64,000 nt of DNA from Parafrankia sp041008525 (lineage in GTDB: Bacteria; Actinomycetota; Actinomycetes; Frankiales; Frankiaceae). The DNA lies in NCBI RefSeq assembly GCF_041008525.1, contig NZ_JBFLUG010000026.1, positions 1 to 64,000 of the forward strand. Direction: 5' to 3'. The position numbers were made by a program, and so were the translations under genes. Below are positions 41,538 through 49,886 of this stretch, piece by piece (positions within the stretch are counted from its first letter, which is position 1; every line of letters begins with the position of its first letter). Under the pieces are notes generated by a model that had not been told where the DNA came from, did no database searches, and saw nothing but the letters and a program-made list of their open reading frames with translations.

Positions 41538-42255
41538 CCCGGCACACCAGATCGCGCACCAGTTCGATGTTGCGTTCGAACACCGCGAAGACCTCGGCCT
41601 GGCTGACGGCCGAGGCGGCGTCCACGCCCGCGTCGTAGTCGGTGACCAGCGCGATCGTCGTGTAGCAGAGCGCGAGCTCCCGGGCGAGGACGGCCTCCGG
41701 ATGACCGGTCATGTTGACCAGCGACCAGCCCTGCGCGGCGAACCAGCGGGATTCGGCCCGGGTCGAGAAGCGCGGGCCCTGCACCACGACCATCGTCGCG
41801 CCGTCGACCAGCGGCCGGCCGCTGTCGGCGCCGGCCTTGAGCACCGCCGCGCGGCCGGCCGGGCAGTACGGGTCGGCGAAGGAGACGTGCGCCGCGCCGG
41901 AGTCGTAGTAGGTCTGCGGCCGCCCCGACGTCCGGTCGACCAGCTGGTCGGGCAGGACGACGGTGCCGGCCGCGAGCTCGGGCCGCAGGCTTCCCACCGC
42001 GGCCGGGGCGATCACCTGCCGGACCCCGAGGCTGCGCAGCGCCCACAGGTTCGCCCGGTAGTTGACCGTGTGCGCCGGATGCCGGTGGCCCCGGCCGTGC
42101 CGCGGCAGGAACGCGACCGTCCGGCCGCCGACCTCCCCGACCGCGATCACGTCGCTGGGATCCCCGTACGGCGTCGTCACGGCGACGTCCGTCATCCCGT
42201 CGAGCAGCGAGTAGAAGCCGCTCCCGCCGATCACACCGATCTCCGCGCCGGTCAC
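41449..42255 (-). CDS. mtnP: S-methyl-5'-thioadenosine phosphorylase
   Basis: This 268-residue nucleoside phosphorylase cleaves MTA to adenine and methylthioribose-1-phosphate. It has GVIGGSGFYSLLDG (N-terminal phosphate site), RHGRGHRHPAHTVNYRANLWAL, and the base-binding NMTGHPEAVLARELALCYTTIALVTDYDAG. The order and spacing match MTAP rather than PNP. ATG at 42255 begins MTGAEIGVIGG. It lies opposite the GT-C gene with overlapping 3' ends and has 335 bp of upstream divergent region (42256-42590) holding no gene. Confidence 0.93.
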   Translation of the reverse strand: MTGAEIGVIGGSGFYSLLDGMTDVAVTTPYGDPSDVIAVGEVGGRTVAFLPRHGRGHRHPAHTVNYRANLWALRSLGVRQVIAPAAVGSLRPELAAGTVVLPDQLVDRTSGRPQTYYDSGAAHVSFADPYCPAGRAAVLKAGADSGRPLVDGATMVVVQGPRFSTRAESRWFAAQGWSLVNMTGHPEAVLARELALCYTTIALVTDYDAGVDAASAVSQAEVFAVFERNIELVRDLVCRVIPTLPSTSARPCPCPAALDGMTLPFDLP

Positions 42256-42590
42256 ATCCGTCTCCCGTCATCGCTGTCCGCCATCCGAGCCGGTTCCGGG
42301 ATCGCTTGTCGTGGCCCGGCCTTGACGGGATCCGGGCCACACTCGGCCCCCGTCGACGCGGAAGCTACCGACGCCACAGGTTCCTTTCCCGCGCTCCCGG
42401 TCATCCGTCCGCGGTTCGTAACACCCAGCCGCGGGGACGCCGTCCCGCCCCGCCCCGCGCCGCGGCCGGCCGGATCCTCGCGGAGGCGCGGGTCTCCCGG
42501 GGCGCGGAACGCTGTCGATGTCGGTGCCTCTATTCTTGTCCCAGCTGGGGGTCAGCCACGGCATGGTTGCCATGCCGACGAGGAGGACCC

Positions 42591-43757
42591 GTGCCCGGCG
42601 CACCTTCGGCAGCGACCCGGACGACCCGGACGTCTCCAGCCCCCGTCTCGCGACGCGGTGGGCGGGCCCGCAGGCGCTGGATGGGCGTGGCCGTCGCGGC
42701 CGCCGCGGCCGGGGCGGTACTCGCCGGCTGCGGGCCGGTGGGCGACGCTCCGGCCGGCGGGGGGCCGCCGATTCCCGCGACACGGACTCCGGCTCCGGCC
42801 ACCTCCGCGCCCGCACCCGCACCCGGCGGGAATCCGACGGAGCCGGCGTCGAACCCGACAGGATCGGCCAACCCGAGCGGCTCGGCGAACCCGTCGAATC
42901 CGGCGGTCTCCCCCACGGCCACGCCCACCCGGGCGACCACGGGGCCCACCCGACCGCCGAACCCGAACCCGGGGCCGAGCACGGGCACGGGCACGACGCC
43001 GCCCCGGCCGCCCGCGGCGGTGACGGCGAAGAAGGGTGCCGCGGTCTGGACGTACGGCGCGGCCGCCCAGGCGCTGACGGATTCGGGGTCGTCCTGGTTC
43101 TACAACTGGGGCCCGAAACCCGACAACACTGTTCCGCCGGGCGTGCGTTTCGTGCCCATGATCTGGGGGCCCGGTGCGGTGACACCGGCGACGTTGAACC
43201 AGGTCAAGGGATACGGCGACACGCTGCTCACGTTCAACGAGCCGGATCTCGGCGGGCAGGCGGACATGTCGGTGGAGCGTGCGCTGGAGTTGTGGCCGCA
43301 GTTGCAGGCAACCGGGATGCGGCTGAGCAGCCCGGCGGTGGCGTGGGGCGCGGCCGACGCGGGTGGCTGGCTTGACCGGTTCATGGCAGGCGCCGCCCAG
43401 CGCGGATACCGCGTCGACTTCATCACTCTGCACTGGTACGGCAGCGACTTCGACCCCACCCGGGCCACGGGCCACCTCCGGGACTACGTCCAGAAGACCT
43501 TCGAGCGCTACCACCTGCCGATCTGGCTGACCGAGTACGCGCTGATGGACTTCGCGAAGTCGCCGCGGGCCCCCTCGACGGAGCAGCAGGCCGAGTTCAT
43601 CCGCCAGTCGACGGCGATGCTGGAAAGCCTTCCGTATGTGGAGCGTTACTCCTGGTTCGGGCTGCCGGCGATCGGCGACAGCGTCACCGGCCTGTACGAC
43701 GCGGCGGGGCGGCCCAATGCCGCCGGCCTCGCCTATCGGGCCGCCGGAGCCCGCTGA
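42591..43757 (+). CDS. Lipoprotein with GH128-like (Asl1 catalytic) glycoside hydrolase domain
   Basis: This 388-residue protein has a lipoprotein signal (RRWMGVAVAAAAAGAVLAGC), then a long Pro/Thr/Ser/Asn-rich linker. An eight-stranded-barrel hydrolase domain follows: KGAAVWTYGAAAQALTDSGSSWFYNWGP, LTFNEPDLGGQADMS (candidate acid/base Glu) and IWLTEYALMDF (candidate nucleophile Glu). GH128 enzymes are beta-1,3-glucanases. The protein is predicted on the cell surface. The GTG at 42591 follows AGGAGG and places the signal near the N-terminus; upstream in-frame starts would add about 95 unrelated residues. Confidence 0.86.
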   Translation: MPGAPSAATRTTRTSPAPVSRRGGRARRRWMGVAVAAAAAGAVLAGCGPVGDAPAGGGPPIPATRTPAPATSAPAPAPGGNPTEPASNPTGSANPSGSANPSNPAVSPTATPTRATTGPTRPPNPNPGPSTGTGTTPPRPPAAVTAKKGAAVWTYGAAAQALTDSGSSWFYNWGPKPDNTVPPGVRFVPMIWGPGAVTPATLNQVKGYGDTLLTFNEPDLGGQADMSVERALELWPQLQATGMRLSSPAVAWGAADAGGWLDRFMAGAAQRGYRVDFITLHWYGSDFDPTRATGHLRDYVQKTFERYHLPIWLTEYALMDFAKSPRAPSTEQQAEFIRQSTAMLESLPYVERYSWFGLPAIGDSVTGLYDAAGRPNAAGLAYRAAGAR

Positions 43758-43795
43758 CCTGCACCGGTTATCCATCTGCCGGGCGGCGGTCGCGG

Positions 43796-44350
43796 TCAGC
43801 TGCCAGCGCCGCTCAGCCGCGCCCGCAGATGGTCACCGAGATCGAAGCGGCGCGGTACCTGCATGAGCTCGGCCGGTGTGGCGACCACCCCGAACGCACG
43901 CAGGCGTTCCGCGAGGAAATCCCAGTCCTGCGCCCCGCCGCTGTCCTCGACCGCGGCGAGGTGTGGCGGCAGCGGGTGGTCGTCGTCGGCCCAGTCCGGC
44001 AACAGCACCAGGTAGGCCATGCGCTCGATCTCCTCGGTCGTCAGCTCGGCCAGGAGCTCGTCGGAGGTCGCGGCGCCGCGCGAGGTGCCCCAGCCCCGGT
44101 CATCCAGGAGGGTGATCTCCCGGCCGTCCGAAAGCTCGGCGAGTTCGTGCACCCTGACGGCGAGACCGCTGCGTTCGTCGAGGTGGCTGTCCGGCGAGTC
44201 GAGGTGGCTGTCCGGCGAGGAGCTCGGCGGCGGCGCGAGGCCCGGCCTCGCGGCCGGATCCGGAGCCGGTCCCCGCGACGGAGTCGAGATCGTGCCGGTC
44301 GCATCAAGGTCGCACCAGATACGGATTCTCACGACAGCGACGGGGCTCAC
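43796..44350 (-). CDS. Hypothetical protein with acidic C-terminal domain
   Basis: About 184 residues. I do not recognise a family. The N-terminus RIRIWCDLDATG is followed by a low-complexity linker with the duplicated SPDSHLD, encoded by a 21-bp tandem repeat. The C-terminal half is acidic and leucine-rich (SDELLAELTTEEIERMAYLVLLPDWADDDHPLPPHLAAVED...) and could be a small protein-binding domain. GTG starts at 44350 and 44332 are both possible. It is convergent with the GH128-like gene, and the gap after that stop is only 38 bp. Confidence 0.6.
   Translation of the reverse strand: MSPVAVVRIRIWCDLDATGTISTPSRGPAPDPAARPGLAPPPSSSPDSHLDSPDSHLDERSGLAVRVHELAELSDGREITLLDDRGWGTSRGAATSDELLAELTTEEIERMAYLVLLPDWADDDHPLPPHLAAVEDSGGAQDWDFLAERLRAFGVVATPAELMQVPRRFDLGDHLRARLSGAGS
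44177..44218 (-). repeat. 21-bp tandem duplication
   Basis: TCGAGGTGGCTGTCCGGCGAG occurs twice in exact tandem (44177-44197, 44198-44218), in frame in the 43796-44350 gene. Confidence 0.9.
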
Positions 44351-44737
44351 GGAACCATCATGGCAAGGCCCGACCCTGGTGACGGCTCTCCGCGGCCGGG
44401 CCAACGGATGCCTCAGATCGCACAAGCCGGGGTGGCCCCGGCAAGATCCTGCTGGTCGTTGGCCGCGGCGGACGACAGCTCGACGGCACGGGCCAGCACC
44501 CGAAGGGCGGCGATGTTCACCTACCGGCAGACGGCAATCACCACATCTGCCGAGAAAGAGTGGTCTTCGGCCGGTACCCGACCGTGCCCCCTGGGAACGA
44601 CGGTACCGCCCGGCAATGGAACTACCGCGGCAGTCGCCGACCTGGCGAGAGCCCAGGCAGCCTCGACTCGGGTGGGCCGGTTGCCACCCTGTCGTGGTCA
44701 GGCCTGGTGCGGCCTTATGGGACTTTTCGTGCGGAAG
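44351..44737. other. Intergenic stretch upstream of the hypothetical gene
   Basis: About 390 bp between the hypothetical gene and the cold-shock terminator. Short frames exist on both strands but no family pattern or ribosome site supports a gene. It is less GC-rich than the surroundings near 44500-44560. Confidence 0.55.
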
Positions 44738-44770
44738 GCCGCGAGCCCGGTCCCAACACGGGCTCGCGGC
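44738..44770 (-). terminator. Cold-shock gene terminator hairpin
   Basis: GCCGCGAGCCCG (44738-44749) and CGGGCTCGCGGC (44759-44770) form a perfect 12-bp stem with a 9-nt loop. It starts 13 nt past the cold-shock stop codon on the minus strand. Confidence 0.85.
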
Positions 44771-44783
44771 AATCCGTCAAGGT

Positions 44784-44987
44784 CTAGAGAGGCTGCACCT
44801 GGGCGGCCTGCGGGCCCTTCTGGCCCTGCTCGATGTTGAAGGAGACGCGCTGACCCTCTTCGAGAGACTTGTAGCCGTCTCCGACGATCGAGGAGAAGTG
44901 GGCAAAGACGTCGGGGCCTCCGCCGTCAACCGTGATGAAGCCGAAGCCCTTCTCGGCGTTGAACCACTTGACAGTACCTTCGGACAC
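44784..44987 (-). CDS. Cold-shock protein (CspA family)
   Basis: This 67-residue single cold-shock domain binds single-stranded nucleic acid through RNP1 (KGFGFITV) and RNP2 (DVFAHFSSI). The start TVKWFNAEKG and the end AAQVQPL are typical of actinobacterial CspA/CspB-type proteins, which melt RNA secondary structure. The GTG at 44987 follows GAGGAAAGAAC. A clean terminator follows the gene and no neighbour runs in the same direction close by. Confidence 0.97.
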   Translation of the reverse strand: MSEGTVKWFNAEKGFGFITVDGGGPDVFAHFSSIVGDGYKSLEEGQRVSFNIEQGQKGPQAAQVQPL

Positions 44988-45268
44988 GTTCTTTCCTCGT
45001 TCCCCTGCTGCGGCACACCCGCGTGGTGTCCCGGCGTTACGCCGACGATCGCGATTGGCGATCGTCGTGATGCCATCCTGTACTGGTGACCGGCGGCACC
45101 AAGGAGAAGAGCAACGGGACTACCGTACACCCCCCGGTCACGGGTGCCAGGCGGGAGCACGCTGCCTCCGTGTTCCGCCCACCGCGCCGGGAACCGGGCG
45201 ATCGCCGGGGCGGGTCTGCGCGGGATGCTCCGCGGCGCCGCCCTGCTGCCCCGCCGTACGATGGGGCC

Positions 45269-45460
45269 ATGACGGCCGGCGATCTGTGGACAACCGCGGA
45301 CATCGCTCGACGACTGTCGATCTCGGTCGAGCGGGCCCGGCGGCTGTGTGCCCGCGACGGTTTCCCCCGGCCCATCCAGTCCGAGCCGCACTTCGACCGG
45401 TGGCGGGCACACGACATCGAAGCCTGGCTGCTCGAGGGCGGCACTGACCCCTCGCGGTAG
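45269..45460 (+). CDS. Small helix-turn-helix DNA-binding protein (AlpA/MerR-like)
   Basis: This 63-residue protein consists almost entirely of a winged helix-turn-helix: LWTTADIARRLSISVERARRLCARDGFPRPI, then HFDRWRAHDIEAWLLEGG. Such excisionase/AlpA-like proteins act in phage-like elements or as small regulators. ATG at 45269 is chosen because the domain starts there; the frame upstream is basic low-complexity DNA. The Shine-Dalgarno sequence is weak (ATGGGG region). Confidence 0.75.
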   Translation: MTAGDLWTTADIARRLSISVERARRLCARDGFPRPIQSEPHFDRWRAHDIEAWLLEGGTDPSR

Positions 45461-45528
45461 GGCCGTGGCGGTGAGCCCGTCTGGCGATGGGCTGGCCTGC
45501 CCCGGCGGCGCCGCGCGTGGGCAGCTCG

Positions 45529-46383
45529 TCAGCGCTTGGCGAACAGGTGCGGGGGTGGCGGGCCGAAACGCCCGCGAAGGAAGTCGAGGAGGCCGCGCAG
45601 GCGCCCCTCCACGTTCCAGTAGGGCCCGCGCCGGGCCGGCACGACCGCGCCCGACGCCAGGTGCCACAGCGCGATACAGAGCCGGATGAACACGTGGTAG
45701 CGGCCGGAGTGCTCCCGCACGAGGAGCAGCGTGTTGCGCAGCTGCAGGTAGTCGATCGACGCCGAGGCCGAGCCGACCGACGGGTTCCGGACCATCGCAC
45801 CCCGCACAAGCCCGGACTCCCAGCCGGCGGCCGTCGCCCGCAGCGCGAGGTCCGCCTCCTCGCAGTAGGCGAAGTAACGCTCGTCGAAAATCCCGACCTC
45901 GTCGAGGCAGGCACGCCGGGCGAGCATCAGCGTCCCGTGTGGGTGGCCGACCGGCTCCCATCCCTGCTCGACGCGTGCCGGGACGAGGATCCCGCCGAAG
46001 TAGGGGTCGATGACCGGTGTCGCGCCGTCGCCGACGTCCGCGCAGGCCAGCCCCGCGCGCGGGTGCTCGGCGAGCACGCTCAGCATGTTGCTCAGACAGG
46101 TCGGCTCGGGCAGCGCGTCGTGCGGCGCGAGCACCACCCATTCGCCCGCCTCGCCGTCGGCGAGGAACCGGCGGTAGCCGATGTTGGCCGCGGGGCCGAA
46201 GCCCAGGTTGCCGCCGGCCAGCACGACCGCCACATCGGTGGCCTCGACCGCCGGCACGGCCGCCGAGCCGTTGTCGACGACCGTGATCGTGACGGGGACG
46301 TCCTGGGCGCGGAAGGCGTCGATCGTGTCGACGAGGCGCGCCGGCTGGTTGCGGTGAACGATGACGACCGGGAGAGGCTGCAC
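45529..46383 (-). CDS. Family 2 glycosyltransferase, rhamnosyltransferase-like
   Basis: This 284-residue GT2 protein has PVVIVHRNQPARLVDTIDAF, VVDNGSAA, GGNLGFGPAANIGYR and the late FDERYFAYCEEADLALRATAAGW, the signature of rhamnosyl/galactofuranosyl-type transferases. The usual DxD is replaced by a DAL-like site (APHDALPEP). It should add a sugar to a cell-wall or secondary polymer. ATG at 46383 begins MQPLPVVIVHRNQP. It runs in the same direction as the downstream-lying genes to the right but 57 bp from the next stop, so co-transcription with 46441-47076 is possible. Confidence 0.88.
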   Translation of the reverse strand: MQPLPVVIVHRNQPARLVDTIDAFRAQDVPVTITVVDNGSAAVPAVEATDVAVVLAGGNLGFGPAANIGYRRFLADGEAGEWVVLAPHDALPEPTCLSNMLSVLAEHPRAGLACADVGDGATPVIDPYFGGILVPARVEQGWEPVGHPHGTLMLARRACLDEVGIFDERYFAYCEEADLALRATAAGWESGLVRGAMVRNPSVGSASASIDYLQLRNTLLLVREHSGRYHVFIRLCIALWHLASGAVVPARRGPYWNVEGRLRGLLDFLRGRFGPPPPHLFAKR

Positions 46384-46440
46384 AGATCAGTGCTATCTCA
46401 GTAGGCCGCCCGTTCGCGGTCGAAGGGAAGAGAGCGGCAG

Positions 46441-47076
46441 TCAGATCGCCGTGATCGTCGTGGGGGCGCGCTCGGCCCGGCTGAAGGCCCGCAGGACGGC
46501 CATCGGCCCGTGCCGGTGGGCCGCCAGCCGGGTCAGCAGAGCCAGGACGGCGTCTGTCGCCGGCGCGGGCAGCGCCGGCGTCGGGACGTCCACGCTCACC
46601 GCCAGGTCGTCCGAGTGGACGGCGATCTCGAGAATGCGGGTGGCCAGGAAGTCGTCCAGGGTCAGCACCATCGACGCGAGGCTCACGAGCCGCTCGGCCG
46701 GCTCGGCCGCCAGCCGCCCGGGCAGGTCCCGGATGACGCTGTCGACCCGGTCGGCCAGCGCCACCGGGCCGTCGGCGGCCATGTCGTCGCCGATCTGGCG
46801 GATGATCCGGTTGAGATCGGTGTCGAGAGGGGCGCCGATCCACCCCGCCTGGGTGGTGTAGTGCTCGAACAGGGAGAAGGGTTTCCTGTCGGGTGGGCTT
46901 TCGTCGAGCAGCACCGGAACGATGGTGACCTGCCAGCCCAGATGCCCGGCCAGCCCGCTGACGCGCAAGTGCGCCAACGCGCTGTCCGCGTCCCAGGACG
47001 CGGCGACCGCCGGGTCACGCAGGAGGGCCGCAGCCGACACGGCGACGTCCAGGAAAAGCTCTCTGTACAGTGCCAT
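46441..47076 (-). CDS. DinB/maleylpyruvate-isomerase-like (mycothiol-dependent) protein
   Basis: This 211-residue four-helix-bundle protein has LYRELFLDVAVSAAALLRD, SGLAGHLGWQVTIVPVLLDE and LATRILEIAVHSDDLAVSV, where the histidines of the metal site (HLGW and HSDDL) are in the usual places. MDMPI enzymes catalyse mycothiol-dependent reactions in actinobacteria; DinB relatives have unknown thiol chemistry. ATG at 47076 is chosen because the helix bundle begins there; the frame upstream is not conserved. It is followed closely by the PPOX gene in the reverse direction of reading (22 bp). Confidence 0.85.
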   Translation of the reverse strand: MALYRELFLDVAVSAAALLRDPAVAASWDADSALAHLRVSGLAGHLGWQVTIVPVLLDESPPDRKPFSLFEHYTTQAGWIGAPLDTDLNRIIRQIGDDMAADGPVALADRVDSVIRDLPGRLAAEPAERLVSLASMVLTLDDFLATRILEIAVHSDDLAVSVDVPTPALPAPATDAVLALLTRLAAHRHGPMAVLRAFSRAERAPTTITAI

Positions 47077-47098
47077 GGCACCTATTGTCGTCCGTGCC

Positions 47099-47527
47099 TT
47101 ACTCCGAGGACGGGACCCAGGGGCCGACACCGCCGATACGCTGCACCGAATAGCGAATGATGTACCCGGACGCGCGCGGTGCGGGAAACTCGGCGTCCGG
47201 GGCCACGTAGATCTTCGTCAGGCGGTTGAGCAGATCCCAGGTGTCGTCGCTGGGCTGCACGGTGGCCTGGGTGTGCAGCACCGCATACGGGGCCATGACG
47301 ACCCCTGGCTGCCGCGGCGCTTCGAAGGAGAGCACGGCGCGGCGGTCCCGCTCGATGTTGCGCAGTTTCGCGTACCGCGACAGATGGCCGCTGACCAGGT
47401 CATCGCCGTCAAGACCGATCCAGATGACCGAGACCTGGGGGCTTCCGTCCGCGTTGATGGTGCTCAGGTGCGCCAACGGGCCGGATGCGACCAGGTCCTT
47501 CAGGGACTGCGGAAGACTGCCACTCAT
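47099..47527 (-). CDS. PPOX-class (F420/FMN-dependent) split-barrel protein
   Basis: This 142-residue protein begins LPQSLKDLVASGPLAHLSTINADGSPQVSVIWIGLDGDDLV, the pattern of pyridoxamine-oxidase-like F420-dependent enzymes (TIGR03618 type). The closing ASGYIIRYSVQRIGGVGPW fits as well. It would reduce or oxidise a small substrate using F420H2 or FMN, unknown here. ATG at 47527 follows AAAGGACCATGAG. The gene lies just upstream of the DinB/MPI gene in transcription order, so the pair is likely an operon. Confidence 0.9.
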   Translation of the reverse strand: MSGSLPQSLKDLVASGPLAHLSTINADGSPQVSVIWIGLDGDDLVSGHLSRYAKLRNIERDRRAVLSFEAPRQPGVVMAPYAVLHTQATVQPSDDTWDLLNRLTKIYVAPDAEFPAPRASGYIIRYSVQRIGGVGPWVPSSE

Positions 47528-47644
47528 CTCATGGTCCTTTCCCTGGTTCTCGCCGTGCGACGAGGTCAAGCTTGCCCGCACCCCGCCCAGCACCGCTGGA
47601 CGGGGTGCGCCTTCGCTACCTGACCGCCGACGCGGCCGGCGCCG

Positions 47645-48322
47645 TTACGCGGCCGTGCTCGGGAGAATGGTGAACTGGACGAGCGTGCGGCTGGGGACGA
47701 AGGTGCTGTCGCCCAGATACTCGATGAAAAGGTGCGCTGATATCGGATTCGTGCTGGAAGAGCTGGACGGCCGCTGCTGCATGGTGATCGTCGCTCGGCC
47801 GTGGGCATCGAGGGTCGCCTCGAACGAGGGCTGCGCGAAGTCCTCCGCGTTGCGAACCTTGCCGGTGGGTATGCCGCTGACTCCCGGCAGCGGCACCACC
47901 TGAACCTCGACGGTGTACGGCTGGCCGTCGACAGGCGAGCCGGGAACCGATGCGATGACCTCTGCGTTCGGGATGTCCACCGACACCGTGGCCCGGTTCG
48001 GCTGGAAGTTCGCGTCGCCGCTGTAGTCGAGGGTCAGCGGGTGGTATCCCGGCAGCAGGTCGATGTCCAGGACGCCGTGTGCATAGGGATTGCCCATGGG
48101 CTCGTCCGGCTTCGCGATCGGCACCGTGCCCAGAAGCCTGTTCCCTTCACGGACCGTCATGGTGCCCGTCGCCCACGAGAGCTGGGCTCCGGGCGGTGCG
48201 GCGGGTGCGACGCCGACCTCGAGACCGTTCAGTTGTGGCCAGCTCAGACGGTAGGGCTGCGCAGAACCGTCGGAAACGAAGCGGGAGGGCGACGTGGCCG
48301 GGTCCGGGAACCGCCCGGCCAC
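47645..48322 (-). CDS. Ig-like domain repeat protein
   Basis: This 225-residue beta-rich protein has two or three Ig-like (Big_5/Ig_3-type) segments: VREGNRLLGTVPIAKPDEP...LLPGYHPLTLDYSGDANFQPNRATVSVDI and ISAHLFIEYLGDSTFVPSRTLVQFTI. The SGDANFQPN/GDSTFVPS pattern is characteristic. No signal peptide is seen from the GTG at 48322, which follows CAAGGGAC, so either the start is further upstream or the protein uses another route. Next to it is a secreted triple-repeat protein. Confidence 0.75.
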   Translation of the reverse strand: MAGRFPDPATSPSRFVSDGSAQPYRLSWPQLNGLEVGVAPAAPPGAQLSWATGTMTVREGNRLLGTVPIAKPDEPMGNPYAHGVLDIDLLPGYHPLTLDYSGDANFQPNRATVSVDIPNAEVIASVPGSPVDGQPYTVEVQVVPLPGVSGIPTGKVRNAEDFAQPSFEATLDAHGRATITMQQRPSSSSSTNPISAHLFIEYLGDSTFVPSRTLVQFTILPSTAA

Positions 48323-48381
48323 GTTGCCCGTCCCTTGAGTGCTCGCGGGCGGGAGCAGTTACTCCGCCGCGCTCACCTGCG

Positions 48382-49716
48382 TCACGGAGCCGGACAGGTG
48401 GCGCCGGCCCAGCCCATGACCATGCAGTAGGTTTCGCGGCTCACCTTCCACTGGCCCTCGCTGATCACGGCCGTGCCGCCCTGCACGCCGAAGTCGGCGC
48501 CGCCCTGGTAGGCGATGTGGAACCGCAGCCAGGCGTTCCGCGGGTTGGTGAAGGTCACGTCACCCGTCGTCACCGAGGCACTGGACGTCGCCTGCGGGAA
48601 GTTCTGCTGGGCCTGCTCGAGGGTGGCGGCCAGGGCCGGTCCGTCCTGCACCGCGGCGAGGCTGTGCGCCGGATCCCCGCTGCTGGTGAACGCCTGCGCG
48701 TAGGCCTGCTCGATGGCGGTCCGCGCCGCGGCCGGGTTCTGCGGCGGGCGGCCGGCCTTCGGCGGGCAGGGAGCGCCGACCCTGCTGAGGATGCCGCAGA
48801 AGGTCTCGCGGCTCACCTTCCAGCGGCCGTCGCTGAGCACGGCGGTGCCGTCCCGCACACCGAAGTCGATGCCCTCCGGATAGGTGAGACGGAGGCGCAG
48901 CCAGGCGTTCCGCGGGTCGGTGAAGACCACGTCGCTGGTGGCCGCCGCGGACGCGGAGACGAGCTGCGGGACGTTCTGCCTGGCCAGTGCCAGGGTGCCC
49001 GCCAGCGCCGGGCCGTCCTCCACCGCGGCGAGGGCGCGGGCGGTGTTCTCACCACTGGTGAACGCCTGCGTGTAGGCCTGCCCGATGGCGGTCCGCGCCG
49101 CGGCCGGGTTCTGCGGCGAGCGGCCGGCCCTCGGCGGGCAGGTGGCGCCAGCCCATCCCAGGACCGTGCAGTAGGTCTCGCGGCTCACCTTCCAGCGGCC
49201 GTCGCTGACCACGGCCGTGCCGTCCCGCACACCGAAGTCGATGCCGCCCTGGTAGGTGACGTGGAAGTGCAGGGCCGCCCTGCGGGGGCCCTGCAGGGCG
49301 ATGTCGCTGACGGCCACCTGGGCGGTGCTGGTGGCCTGCGGGAAGTTCTCCGTCGCCAGCGCGAGGGTGCCGGCCAGGGCCGCGCCGTCCTCGACGGCCG
49401 CCAGGGCGTGTGCCGGGCCCTGGCCGCCGGTGAGAGCCTGCGCGTAGGCCGCGGTGATCGCGGCCTGAGGGGTCTGCGGGGCCGCAGGGGCCTGCGGCGG
49501 CCGGGGCGGCACCGGCCGCGGCCCGGGCCCGCCGGCCATTGCCGCCTGCGCGGGGATCGTCGCCACCACGGCGGTGGCGACCAGCATCAGCCCGGCCAGG
49601 CGCCGCCCTCGGGAGCCCCGGCGGCTCCGGGTACCCGGGCCGCCGCGCGTGACGCCGGTGAAGCTGGTGGTGCGGTGATCGGCCGGATGGCTTCCCGGCC
49701 GGTCGGACATCGTCAT
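48382..49716 (-). CDS. Secreted protein with three tandem domains (Mtb12/NTF2-like topology)
   Basis: This 444-residue protein has an N-terminal signal (RRLAGLMLVATAVVATIPAQAAMA) after a basic region and a Pro-rich linker. Three repeats of about 120 residues follow. Each runs from AITAAYAQALTGG-like helices through FGVRDGTAVVSDGRWKVSRETYC and ends with paired cysteines (ETYC...GATCPP). The repeat fold resembles the NTF2-like Mtb12 antigen domain of mycobacteria, an inference from topology. The cysteines suggest one disulfide per domain outside the cell. ATG at 49716 follows GAGGAGGACACG. Confidence 0.82.
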   Translation of the reverse strand: MTMSDRPGSHPADHRTTSFTGVTRGGPGTRSRRGSRGRRLAGLMLVATAVVATIPAQAAMAGGPGPRPVPPRPPQAPAAPQTPQAAITAAYAQALTGGQGPAHALAAVEDGAALAGTLALATENFPQATSTAQVAVSDIALQGPRRAALHFHVTYQGGIDFGVRDGTAVVSDGRWKVSRETYCTVLGWAGATCPPRAGRSPQNPAAARTAIGQAYTQAFTSGENTARALAAVEDGPALAGTLALARQNVPQLVSASAAATSDVVFTDPRNAWLRLRLTYPEGIDFGVRDGTAVLSDGRWKVSRETFCGILSRVGAPCPPKAGRPPQNPAAARTAIEQAYAQAFTSSGDPAHSLAAVQDGPALAATLEQAQQNFPQATSSASVTTGDVTFTNPRNAWLRFHIAYQGGADFGVQGGTAVISEGQWKVSRETYCMVMGWAGATCPAP

Positions 49717-49886
49717 CGTGTCCTCCTCTGCGGCCTGATTGCGGCAGAGGGTAAAGAGTCCGTCACTCCCGAAAAGGTTTACATCACGAGGACAACAGTG
49801 GGCGGAGCGACGCCGCCGGAGGACGGGATCGAGCTGCCGCGGCGGTTCAGGCGAGCGGGTTCGGACGAACGAGGTTCGGACGAGTG

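Noticed and set aside
44988..46843. Long minus-strand frame through the rhamnosyltransferase and cold-shock region
   Set aside because: No domains are visible and it competes with the recognised GT2 frame; the cold-shock gene is in another frame.
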